This document shows, in pieces, positions 1 through 7,066 of a stretch of DNA of 15,110 bases. Both the position numbers and the translations under genes were made by a program. The stretch's first letter is position 1. Each line of letters opens with the position of its first letter. Source of the DNA: Acidimicrobiaceae bacterium (GTDB taxonomy: Bacteria; Actinomycetota; Acidimicrobiia; Acidimicrobiales; Acidimicrobiaceae). The notes below the pieces were generated by a model. It saw only the letters and a program-made list of their open reading frames with translations. It searched no databases and had not been told where the DNA came from. Location: contig JABEUO010000249.1 of assembly GCA_013044415.1 (NCBI GenBank), positions 1-15,110 of the forward strand. The letters run 5' to 3'.

Positions 1-1
1 A

Positions 2-1006
2 AGGAGAATTGGGACCCCTGAAGAGGTCTGTACCATCTATCCGGGGTCGAACCCAGAATACGATTCGACCAAATTTCGCTACGAGTACACCTCCATGGTC
101 ACCCCGCATTCAGTATTCGAGATCGACCTGACGAACTTTGAGGCCACTTTGCTCAAAAAGACCGAAGTGCTTGGAGACTTCGACCCGAGTGACTACGTAA
201 CCTTCCGTACCTGGGCGGTATCTAACGATGAGACATTGGTGCCCATTTCGGTAGTTCACAGGGTCGGTGCCACCCTTCCTGCACCGACGCTACTTTATGG
301 ATACGGTTCTTACGAGCACTCGGTGGATCCCACCTTCTCTACCCTGAGGCTCTCGCTGTTGGACCGGGGGTTCGTCTTCGCAATCGCCCACGTCCGAGGT
401 GGAGGGGAGATGGGGAGGAGATGGTACAACGATGGCCGTCTATCAAAGAAGAAAAATACCTTCCACGACTTCATCCACTGTGCAAGGCACCTCATAGATA
501 CCGGCCTGACCCAGCCGGATGGACTCTGCGCTAGGGGTGGCAGCGCTGGAGGATTACTGATGGGCGCAGTAGCGACGATGACACCAGAGCTCTTCAACAC
601 TGTTATCGCCGAAGTACCATTCGTGGACTGCCTCAACACTATCTCCAACCCAGAAATGCCCCTCACGGTCACCGAGTGGGAGGAGTGGGGCAACCCGTTA
701 GAGTCACTTGAAATCTACGACTTGATGGCGAGCTACACCCCTTATGAAAACGTCGGGGGTTTCACCTACCCAACTTTGGTGGTGACCGCCGGACTAAATG
801 ACCCAAGAGTCAGCTATTTTGAGCCCGCCAAGTGGGTTGCAAGGATCAGAGAAAAGTCCCCATCGTCAAGTGTCATCCTCAAGTGCGACATGGGCTTTGG
901 TCACTCGGGTCCATCGGGCCGCTACGAAGCGTGGGAGGAGGAAGCTGGCTTCTACGCCCTAATGCTTGCTGCGGTAAACCCTCAGCCTGCCGGTGTAAAG
1001 GTGTAG
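2..1006 (+). CDS. ptrB: Oligopeptidase B (S9A serine peptidase), C-terminal part
   Basis: Cytosolic serine peptidase of the prolyl oligopeptidase family; family members of the oligopeptidase B type cut short peptides after Lys or Arg. The frame is open from base 2, so the start and most of the beta-propeller lie left of the window. The visible part begins in the last propeller segment (FRYEYTSMVTP just before base 110) and then contains the whole alpha/beta-hydrolase domain. Family signatures are RGGGEMGRRWYNDGRL (about bases 395-445), the nucleophile motif GGSAGG (Ser codon 542-544), EWEEWGNP, the Asp in GLNDPRV (codon 800-802) and the His in FGHSGPSGR (codon 902-904), so the catalytic triad is intact. 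It is the only rightward gene. Its last 25 bp overlap the end of the convergent gene on the other strand, leaving no room for a conventional terminator between them. Family assignment is firm; oligopeptidase B over prolyl oligopeptidase is preferred on the motif wording. Confidence 0.93.
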   Translation, partial: RRIGTPEEVCTIYPGSNPEYDSTKFRYEYTSMVTPHSVFEIDLTNFEATLLKKTEVLGDFDPSDYVTFRTWAVSNDETLVPISVVHRVGATLPAPTLLYGYGSYEHSVDPTFSTLRLSLLDRGFVFAIAHVRGGGEMGRRWYNDGRLSKKKNTFHDFIHCARHLIDTGLTQPDGLCARGGSAGGLLMGAVATMTPELFNTVIAEVPFVDCLNTISNPEMPLTVTEWEEWGNPLESLEIYDLMASYTPYENVGGFTYPTLVVTAGLNDPRVSYFEPAKWVARIREKSPSSSVILKCDMGFGHSGPSGRYEAWEEEAGFYALMLAAVNPQPAGVKV

Positions 1007-1992
1007 TTGAATGGTCCGGACGGGGTAGTAATTGACACGCTTGTAGAGTTGACCGTGATGTGCAGCGCAGTCGAATTACCGGCTCGCATCCAAATCGGAC
1101 CGGCAGCGGTAATCGTCTTATTCGAGCCCGGCTGTATGACTGCGTCCCAGAGTATCGTCCCATAAGGGGTCGTTGAATACTCCACCCAACATGGTGCGGA
1201 TACCGAAAGGACGTAGGTGTTATTCCCGGCGGGCACGGTAAAGGATGCGTTCTGGCCGCTTTGGCTCTGCGGTGTAATCGTTGGAGGCTGGGTCGTGGTC
1301 GTAGCTTTAGCTGCGTTCGTTGTCGTCGTCGTCGGCAACTTCACCACATTCGACGTGCCACTAAATCTCTCATAACCTACTACGCCCACCCCTAGCACGA
1401 CGATAACTAGCAAGGCCGTAACCACGAATCGAATCGGAACCGTGGGGATCGTCTCCAATTGCGACCTAGCATATCCCGGAGTCGACGTTCCGCTCGCAGA
1501 CTCCGGACGACCGTCAGTATTGCCGCTTCCGGGAGAGACTTCCTCTGGGCGGTCAACTGTGACTTTTAGCCTGGGCATCGCCAGTGTCGCTTCATTGTCC
1601 ACCAAGTCATCCCTTGGACTGATCCGTAAATGGCCACTCGGCGAAGCTGACCCAATCCGAGGCTTCTGGGTCTCTATCAGTTCATCAGGCTTAACCAGGT
1701 CCCTGATGAGTTCCCGCGGATTGACTTCGGCGCCAGATGGCCTGGGTTTGGCCCCGTTTGTCACTTGTGTCGAGTGAGACCCAATCTTTCTGACGTGTGA
1801 TCTTGTCGTCTCGGCGTTAGAGCGAGGACTTGTCGAGTTTAGAGGGCCATTGGCACTCAGGTCCTCCATGACATTCATCATCTGCTTGTACTTGGCTATC
1901 GACCTACGCTCGCGACGAAAAGCGGTCATGGTGGCGCCCGATATAGCCCCAGCCACGACCACAACTAAAGCGATGGTCAGAAGGGTAGTCAA
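982..1992 (-). CDS. Two-pass membrane protein with Thr-rich linker and RodZ-like (DUF4115-type) C-terminal domain
   Basis: I do not recognise a named protein. The 336 residues show an N-terminal membrane segment (about 4-22), a basic stretch (RRERR) that should be cytoplasmic, a low-complexity Ser/Pro/Arg-rich region to about 185, a second membrane segment (about 188-206), a Thr-rich linker (about 220-245) and a compact beta-rich domain (about 250-325). That domain, with VLSVSAPCWVEY, an IQPGSNKTI turn and MRAGNSTALHITVN, resembles the C-terminal domain of RodZ (DUF4115), predicted to lie outside the membrane. Unlike RodZ there is no N-terminal helix-turn-helix. The start is TTG at 1992, supported by an AGGAGA Shine-Dalgarno four bases upstream and by the membrane segment beginning at once. 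A cell-envelope or division role would be guesswork. The 3' end overlaps oligopeptidase B by 25 bp. Confidence 0.8.
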   Translation of the reverse strand: MTTLLTIALVVVVAGAISGATMTAFRRERRSIAKYKQMMNVMEDLSANGPLNSTSPRSNAETTRSHVRKIGSHSTQVTNGAKPRPSGAEVNPRELIRDLVKPDELIETQKPRIGSASPSGHLRISPRDDLVDNEATLAMPRLKVTVDRPEEVSPGSGNTDGRPESASGTSTPGYARSQLETIPTVPIRFVVTALLVIVVLGVGVVGYERFSGTSNVVKLPTTTTTNAAKATTTTQPPTITPQSQSGQNASFTVPAGNNTYVLSVSAPCWVEYSTTPYGTILWDAVIQPGSNKTITAAGPIWMRAGNSTALHITVNSTSVSITTPSGPFNYTFTPAG

Positions 1993-2018
1993 CGGCTCTC
2001 CTAATCCTTAAGCCCTTA

Positions 2019-2047
2019 TCCGCTAGGCGGACAAGCCCCGCAGTATA
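2019..2047 (-). promoter_or_regulatory. Possible promoter -10 element and leader hairpin for the two-pass membrane protein gene
   Basis: On the minus strand TATACT (2047-2042) resembles a -10 hexamer. The best -35-like hexamer, TTGGTA, lies 20 bases upstream, which is too far to be convincing. Between this element and the Shine-Dalgarno is a small inverted repeat, TCCGC-CTA-GCGGA (2031-2019), that could form a leader hairpin. Both are weak by-eye matches. Confidence 0.25.
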
Positions 2048-2159
2048 AACCTAATCTGGCCACAGCATACCAACGCACCCGACGGTTGAGACCGACCGCA
2101 ATTAACCGACGCCTCACCCGGCGCCAGGTCCAAATTTGATCGTCTGCAGAAGGGTTAGC

Positions 2160-3986
2160 TCAATCCAAATCTAACTTTAAATCGCTTCCTGTTGAGATGT
2201 CTACCCTCTTCGGTTCGACGGCCCCCAACACCTCCTCAATCTCATTGTGGTCCATCTCCTCCTTAGCGAGCAACCTCCAAACGAGTCTGTCCAGATCGTC
2301 CCGGTGTCGATTCAAAAGCTCGGCAGTCCTGATGCGCTCACTATTTAGTAGGGCGTCGACCTGCTTTCTAGCTTCGGTATCGGAAAGGGTCGCCGCATTT
2401 AATCCGAGGGAACCAACTACGGCAAAGCTAATCAGGGAATCACCCAGCCCGAAACGTCCGACCATTTGCACTGCAACCTCAGTAGCGCGCTCAAGGTCAG
2501 AGGCCCCACCACTCGATGCCTGGCCGAGGACGATCTCCTCGGCACACAGTCCGGCCAGCGCAACCGAGATCTCACTCCTCAATTGGGACTCGGTGAACAG
2601 GAACTGGTCCTTGTCGTTCATGCGCGCAGTGAGGCCAAGGGCGGCACCCCTCTTGTAGATCGATAAAAGCTCGACCTGACCAACGCCGGAAAGGTACCAG
2701 CCCGCCACCGCGTGGCCCGACTCGTGTACCGCTATCCTCATTCGCTGCTCCGGAGGATAGGGAGATCCTTCGGCGATTCCGATACGGGTAGTCGCTAAGG
2801 CATCCCAAAGGTCACGGTCGTCGATTACCTTCGAACCCCGACGCCAGGCCAAGCCCGCCGCCTCTTCGACGAGCCTCGCCACACCGGCGTGACTCATCCC
2901 TGCGGTCTGTGAAGCGATCATCGCCACGGAAGCCAACGCAGATTGAGAAGCCGGCCGATCTGCCAACAGTCCAAGGATGATGAGCTCCCTCTTCTTAGTT
3001 GTCGGGAGATCAAAGTTGACCCTTCGGTCAAAGCGACCGGGCCTTACCAGTGCCGGATCTAATTCAGAGGCCCTATTGGTGGCGGCGATAAAGACCGCCC
3101 TTCCTTTGGGTAATTCCGGAAAGAGTCGCCGCCAAAGTGCGACTACCGGAGATGGTAGAGAGTTGGAGAGGTAGCTGGATACCTTGTGTAGTCCCGAGGG
3201 TGAATCGAAACTCTGCAGCTGGACCAGAAGTTCGGTTACAACTCCGGTGACACCCTCCCTGACCGACCCAGAACCCATGGAGGACCTGGTGGCCCCTATT
3301 GCGTCGATTTCATCGATGAAGCCAATCGCCCCGCCGCTCTTGTCGGCTGCCTTCCTCACCGAACGAAAAAAACTCCTTATTTTACGGTTCGTCTGACCGT
3401 AGTACATCGACTGGAACGAGGACGCCGACGCCACTAAAAAAGGAACGGAAATCTCTTGAGCAATCGCCCTCGCCGCCATTGTCTTGCCGGTACCGGGTGG
3501 CCCCTCGAACAGAACTCCCTTTGGAACGTTACCCCCTAGCTCTTTGGTGATCTCCTGGTGCCATCTGAGCTGGTCGATTATCCCTTGTAGCTCATGGGCC
3601 AACCTCTCCTCGCCCAAAAGGGATCCCAAGCCGCCGCCCCCCGAGGCGTAGTACCGTGAGTGCGGTGACCGCCCCATTCCTAAATACGGCAAAAGCAGCA
3701 CCATAATGAGCGCCAGAATCATCACCGCCGAAGGGAGCATCGAAAGCGACCCGCCGGGTATTGAAAGCGACGGGACGATAGCGCGACCGGGCAAAAAAAT
3801 GTCCTTCAGCAGCACCAATACGAGGAGGAGGAAGAGCGAGAATGACAACCTCTTTTTGAGGGCCATCGATCTAACCAGGCGCACCTTAGCAAGATCATCG
3901 AGGCGTTCTCCTCGGGAAGAGTTGTTTAGTTCTCCGTGAGACACCTTGATCACCCCGATGAAATCGACGTCATCAACAATTCTCAC
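2160..3986 (-). CDS. FtsH-like membrane AAA+ zinc metalloprotease, atypical paralogue
   Basis: Predicted membrane-anchored ATP-dependent protease that unfolds and degrades substrates at the cytoplasmic face. From the N-terminus (608 aa): a soluble stretch of about 46 residues, membrane segments about 48-64 and 83-103, then an AAA+ domain with Walker A GPPGTGKT (162-169), a pore-loop motif MYYG (194-197) where FtsH usually has FVG, Walker B GFIDEIDAIG (222-231), sensor 1 in AATNR (301-305) and arginine fingers in RPGRFDRR (315-322). The M41 protease domain has the zinc motif HESGH (421-425) and third ligand Asp497 in GGASDLERA. The loop between the membrane segments is only about 18 residues, against roughly 70-80 in classical FtsH. 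About 30 extra residues (265-295) separate Walker B from sensor 1. The start is GTG at 3986, with AGAGG eight bases upstream. All catalytic residues are present; being a paralogue rather than the housekeeping FtsH is inferred. Confidence 0.9.
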   Translation of the reverse strand: MRIVDDVDFIGVIKVSHGELNNSSRGERLDDLAKVRLVRSMALKKRLSFSLFLLLVLVLLKDIFLPGRAIVPSLSIPGGSLSMLPSAVMILALIMVLLLPYLGMGRSPHSRYYASGGGGLGSLLGEERLAHELQGIIDQLRWHQEITKELGGNVPKGVLFEGPPGTGKTMAARAIAQEISVPFLVASASSFQSMYYGQTNRKIRSFFRSVRKAADKSGGAIGFIDEIDAIGATRSSMGSGSVREGVTGVVTELLVQLQSFDSPSGLHKVSSYLSNSLPSPVVALWRRLFPELPKGRAVFIAATNRASELDPALVRPGRFDRRVNFDLPTTKKRELIILGLLADRPASQSALASVAMIASQTAGMSHAGVARLVEEAAGLAWRRGSKVIDDRDLWDALATTRIGIAEGSPYPPEQRMRIAVHESGHAVAGWYLSGVGQVELLSIYKRGAALGLTARMNDKDQFLFTESQLRSEISVALAGLCAEEIVLGQASSGGASDLERATEVAVQMVGRFGLGDSLISFAVVGSLGLNAATLSDTEARKQVDALLNSERIRTAELLNRHRDDLDRLVWRLLAKEEMDHNEIEEVLGAVEPKRVDISTGSDLKLDLD

Positions 3987-4142
3987 ACGCTAAGCCTCTA
4001 ATTGCAAGCTGCCTTGGTGAAGCCCACAATTCTCGAGGAGTCGTCGTGTCGAAGTTGAAATCGGTCTGTCCTCCCCTCCGAAGGCCTGACAATCCTCCGG
4101 GGTAAGGCCGAGCGAAATCACTCGCTGAATTAAAGAATGATA

Positions 4143-4694
4143 TCAGCTCCTAAGACCGAGCCGGGGGCGCAGCGGGCCGGGGATTTCGTCCCGCTTTGGG
4201 TTAGTCTTGTCCCTCTCTGAAACCACCGGATCGGCGACCCCCCAATCGGCCGTGATGGCCGGGTCGAGGTAGTAAACGCCCAGTTCGTCGGCGGGGTTGT
4301 AGTATCCGTCGACTAGGTAGGTCAGGGTCATATCGGTGATAGCACAGAACCCATGCGCTACCCCCGGGGGGATGAAGAGGCCGACCTCGAACTCGTCTCC
4401 GATCTCGACACTAAAGGTATTTCCGTCGGTCGGCGATCCGACCCTTAGGTCGTGCAAGACAACCCGAGCCCTGCCCTTGGGCACATACCAGTAATCGGCC
4501 TGATGGAGGTGATAGTGCAGTCCCACTAGGGATCCAGCCTGCTTATCGGACCTGGAGCCCTGGATCATCTCCCTTCCCAGCGGGAACCACGATCGGCGGT
4601 AGGTCTCCATGAACCTCCCCCGTGGGTCGGGGAAAACTTGTGGCCTAACCAGCACTACGTCTTGGATCTCTTCTATCATCTCTAGGTCGGCCAC
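4143..4694 (-). CDS. RmlC-like cupin (dTDP-4-dehydrorhamnose 3,5-epimerase family), non-canonical
   Basis: RmlC enzymes epimerise dTDP-4-keto-6-deoxyglucose at C3 and C5 for deoxysugar synthesis. About 183 residues matches the family length. Family landmarks (numbered from the GTG at 4694) are FPDPRGRFMETYR, GLHYH with the expected catalytic His60, HDLRVGSPT, FIPPGVAHGF and the C-terminal TYLVDGYYNP with the usual Tyr. Two conserved substrate-site residues are missing: canonical LRGLH reads LVGLH, and the Lys of the canonical GKLVR segment is absent (QADYWYV). It may therefore act on a different nucleotide-sugar or be an isomerase of the same fold. No rmlA, rmlB or rmlD is nearby. The GTG at 4694 is preferred because AGGGGT lies four bases upstream; a GTG at 4700 overlaps that site, and an ATG at 4679 lies 19 bases beyond it. 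Confidence 0.8.
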   Translation of the reverse strand: MADLEMIEEIQDVVLVRPQVFPDPRGRFMETYRRSWFPLGREMIQGSRSDKQAGSLVGLHYHLHQADYWYVPKGRARVVLHDLRVGSPTDGNTFSVEIGDEFEVGLFIPPGVAHGFCAITDMTLTYLVDGYYNPADELGVYYLDPAITADWGVADPVVSERDKTNPKRDEIPGPLRPRLGLRS

Positions 4695-4729
4695 GAGCAC
4701 CCCTGTTTCAATCTAAAGCTCGAATGTTG

Positions 4730-4735
4730 ATCATA
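4730..4735 (-). promoter_or_regulatory. Possible -10 element upstream of the RmlC-like gene
   Basis: TATGAT on the minus strand lies about 36 bases before the preferred GTG start, in the 69-bp gap after the metallo-beta-lactamase-fold gene. I see no good -35 hexamer at the usual distance, so this is a weak suggestion that the RmlC-like gene has its own promoter. Confidence 0.2.
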
Positions 4736-4749
4736 GTACGATGTACCAG

Positions 4750-4764
4750 GCCGATCCCATCGGC
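4750..4764 (-). other. Perfect hairpin at the end of the metallo-beta-lactamase-fold gene
   Basis: GCCGAT-GGG-ATCGGC forms a six-base-pair stem with a three-base loop that begins in the stop codon of the upstream gene. There is no run of T after it, so it is not a standard intrinsic terminator. It could slow RNA decay or separate expression of the two genes. Confidence 0.35.
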
Positions 4765-5603
4765 TATTCGACCTCGAGCTCCATCCCCTCCCAGGCTCCG
4801 ATAAGAGGCACTCCCACGGCCATCGAATTGACGAAGTACTCCCCGAGCAGGGCGTCAAGTTCGTCGTCACTACGGTCAGGGTCGTGATGGAAGATGACCA
4901 AGCGCTTTGCCGAGGCAGCCTTGGCCACTTGGACAGCGTATGCCAGGGTCGAATGCCCCCAGTTTGGCCTCTGGATAAACTCATCGTCGTCGTACTGTCC
5001 ATCGTGGATAAGAAGGTCGCAGTCCTGGGCTAGCTCAAGTACCATCGGGTCGACGTAGGTCGGATCAGACCCCTGCTGGTGATCGGTTATGTAGGCTATC
5101 GACCTTCCGAAAGCCTCAACCCTAAATCCGAGGGTCAAATCGGAGTGCGGAATGAATCGAGAAATGATCCGAAGGTCAGCTATCTCTGTCGGAATTTCAG
5201 AATTTCCAACCTCATGAAAATTGACCTTGGCAACCCTCTTTTCCAATGGGACGGGGAAGATCGGCGGGGAAGAGATCTGCGACATCGTGGTCTTTAAACC
5301 CGAGTCCTGTGGTCCGAATATGTCTATCTCTGCCCCAGGCATATCGAGTATCGGCATGAAGGAGAAGCCTTGTATATGATCCAAGTGGGTATGTGATAGT
5401 AGGACCAGAAGTCGCTTCTCGGTGCGGTTACGTAGGCTGAATCCCCTGGCCCCCGAACCGAGGTCAAAGAGGATCGGGAGGCTAAAACCAAACGGCGACC
5501 TAAAACGGACTTCGACGCATGCCGAATTTCCGCCGTATCGATATGTGAGGGGACCCGGAGAGGGGACCGAACCCCTCACTCCCCAAAACCGCAGGTGGAA
5601 CAT
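4764..5603 (-). CDS. Metallo-beta-lactamase-fold metal-dependent hydrolase
   Basis: A 279-residue cytosolic hydrolase of the metallo-beta-lactamase superfamily with two metal sites. The N-terminus FWGVRGSVPSPGP, followed by YGGNSACVEV, is typical of a subgroup of superfamily I hydrolases related to PhnP and cyclic-phosphodiesterase-like proteins. Metal ligands visible are HTHLDH (71-76), His153 (IPHSDLT), Asp174 (YITDHQ) and a C-terminal histidine in FHHDPDRSD (239-240). HDGQY (200-204) and GHST (216-219) are further family signatures. No signal peptide or extra domain is present. The substrate cannot be told from sequence; cyclic nucleotides, phosphodiesters or lactone-like molecules are all possible. 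The ATG at 5603 fits the conserved N-terminus, though no good Shine-Dalgarno precedes it. It lies 57 bp after the PilT gene in the same direction and could be co-transcribed with it. Confidence 0.88.
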   Translation of the reverse strand: MFHLRFWGVRGSVPSPGPLTYRYGGNSACVEVRFRSPFGFSLPILFDLGSGARGFSLRNRTEKRLLVLLSHTHLDHIQGFSFMPILDMPGAEIDIFGPQDSGLKTTMSQISSPPIFPVPLEKRVAKVNFHEVGNSEIPTEIADLRIISRFIPHSDLTLGFRVEAFGRSIAYITDHQQGSDPTYVDPMVLELAQDCDLLIHDGQYDDDEFIQRPNWGHSTLAYAVQVAKAASAKRLVIFHHDPDRSDDELDALLGEYFVNSMAVGVPLIGAWEGMELEVE

Positions 5604-5650
5604 GATTAAATCGAAGCTAGCCGCCAGGGTGAAATTGATAATTTATCGCC

Positions 5651-5664
5651 GTGACCGCCGTCAC
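5651..5664 (-). other. Small hairpin overlapping the pilT stop codon
   Basis: GTGAC-GGCG-GTCAC forms a five-base-pair stem with a four-base loop and includes the TGA stop of the PilT gene. The sequence after it is AT-rich but has no T-run, so termination is doubtful. Confidence 0.25.
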
Positions 5665-6758
5665 ATAATCGACTCGGGGGTCAGCATCCCCCGCCTGGTC
5701 AAACTGAGACGCAAGTCATGGGGAGAGGTAGCATTTTCGAGGGCATCCTGGATCGAAATCGAACCCGCTTCAAATAGCTTCTCGAGGCTCTGATCGAAGG
5801 TCATCATCCCGTAGAATTCGCCCTCGCGAATGATCCCAGCGAGGTCGGAGGTCTTGTCCGGCTCGATGATGCACTGCTGCACCCTCCCGTTGGCAACCAG
5901 TACCTCCAAAGCCGGCACTCGAGACTTATGGTCAATCGTCGGTATCAACCGCTGGCTCACCACTCCCCTGATCACCGCAGCCAGTGAACTCCGTATCTGG
6001 TGCTGCTGGTGGGGTGGGAAGAAGTCGACTATTCGGGTAATAGTCTCCACCGCATCGATTGTATGGAGTGTCGAAAGGACCAAGTGGCCCGTCTCGGCCG
6101 CTTGTAGTGCGGCGGTAACCGTCTCTAGGTCCCTCATCTCTCCGACCAGGATGACGTCTGGGTCCTGCCTCATCGCAGCCCTCATAGCGTTGGCGAAAGA
6201 CTGGGTATCGAATCCGATCTCGCGCTGATTCACTATCGCAGCCTTGTCGGAGTGGATGACCTCGATTGGATCCTCAATGGTAACGATGTGACACGGCCTC
6301 GACCGGTTTACGTGGTCGACCATCGCAGCTAGCGTCGAAGTCTTACCCGATCCAGTTGGGCCGGTTATCAGGACCAATCCCCTAGGGTTGTCGGCGATCT
6401 TAGCCATCACTTCCGGCAGACCTAAGTCCGCAAATGTGGGAGGTTTTGCGGCTACCAGCCTCATGACCATAGAGACGAGACCCCGCTGCATAAATGCGTT
6501 GACCCTAAGGCGCACCCCGAACTGGGTGGTATACGCGAAGTCCATCTCCTTTGTCGCCATAAAGATCGCCCAGGCTTCTTCGCCCATTGCATCCCTGGCG
6601 ATCTCGACCATCTTCTGCCCGTCGAGGGGTTGACCGGTTCGAAAATAGATCAAGCGGCCATTAATCCTCGCCCTAGGCATGGCATCAGCTTTGAGATGCA
6701 GGTCAGAACCCTTTACCCTTATGACCTCGGCGACCAAACCGTCAAGCAATGTACCCAT
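5661..6758 (-). CDS. pilT: PilT-type type IV pilus retraction ATPase
   Basis: Hexameric secretion-superfamily ATPase that powers pilus retraction and twitching from the cytoplasmic face of the membrane. The 365 residues match PilT in length and layout. The N-terminal domain begins KGSDLHLKADAMPRARING (16-34). The ATPase core has Walker A GPTGSGKT (133-140), the Asp box VTIEDPIE (159-166), Walker B DPDVILVGEMRD (199-210) and the His box GHLVLSTLHTIDA (224-236). It continues with VSQRLIP and the C-terminal GIIREGEFYGMMTFDQSL, equivalent to the AIRNLIRE-type PilT signature. It is not PilB, since it lacks the long N-terminal domain and zinc-binding cysteines. The ATG at 6758 has GAAGGA four bases upstream. 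No other pilus gene is in the window; the nearest leftward neighbour is the metallo-beta-lactamase-fold gene. Confidence 0.95.
   Translation of the reverse strand: MGTLLDGLVAEVIRVKGSDLHLKADAMPRARINGRLIYFRTGQPLDGQKMVEIARDAMGEEAWAIFMATKEMDFAYTTQFGVRLRVNAFMQRGLVSMVMRLVAAKPPTFADLGLPEVMAKIADNPRGLVLITGPTGSGKTSTLAAMVDHVNRSRPCHIVTIEDPIEVIHSDKAAIVNQREIGFDTQSFANAMRAAMRQDPDVILVGEMRDLETVTAALQAAETGHLVLSTLHTIDAVETITRIVDFFPPHQQHQIRSSLAAVIRGVVSQRLIPTIDHKSRVPALEVLVANGRVQQCIIEPDKTSDLAGIIREGEFYGMMTFDQSLEKLFEAGSISIQDALENATSPHDLRLSLTRRGMLTPESIM

Positions 6759-7066
<308 letters not shown>

Noticed and set aside
2101..2159. Intrinsic terminator after the FtsH-like gene
   Set aside because: ACCTGGCGCCGGGT is nearly palindromic, but it has no loop and no T-run on the coding strand.
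3987..4142. Terminator or promoter between the RmlC-like and FtsH-like genes
   Set aside because: Only a five-base-pair stem (AGCGA/TCGCT) and scattered AT-rich hexamers were found; none has the T-run or spacing needed.
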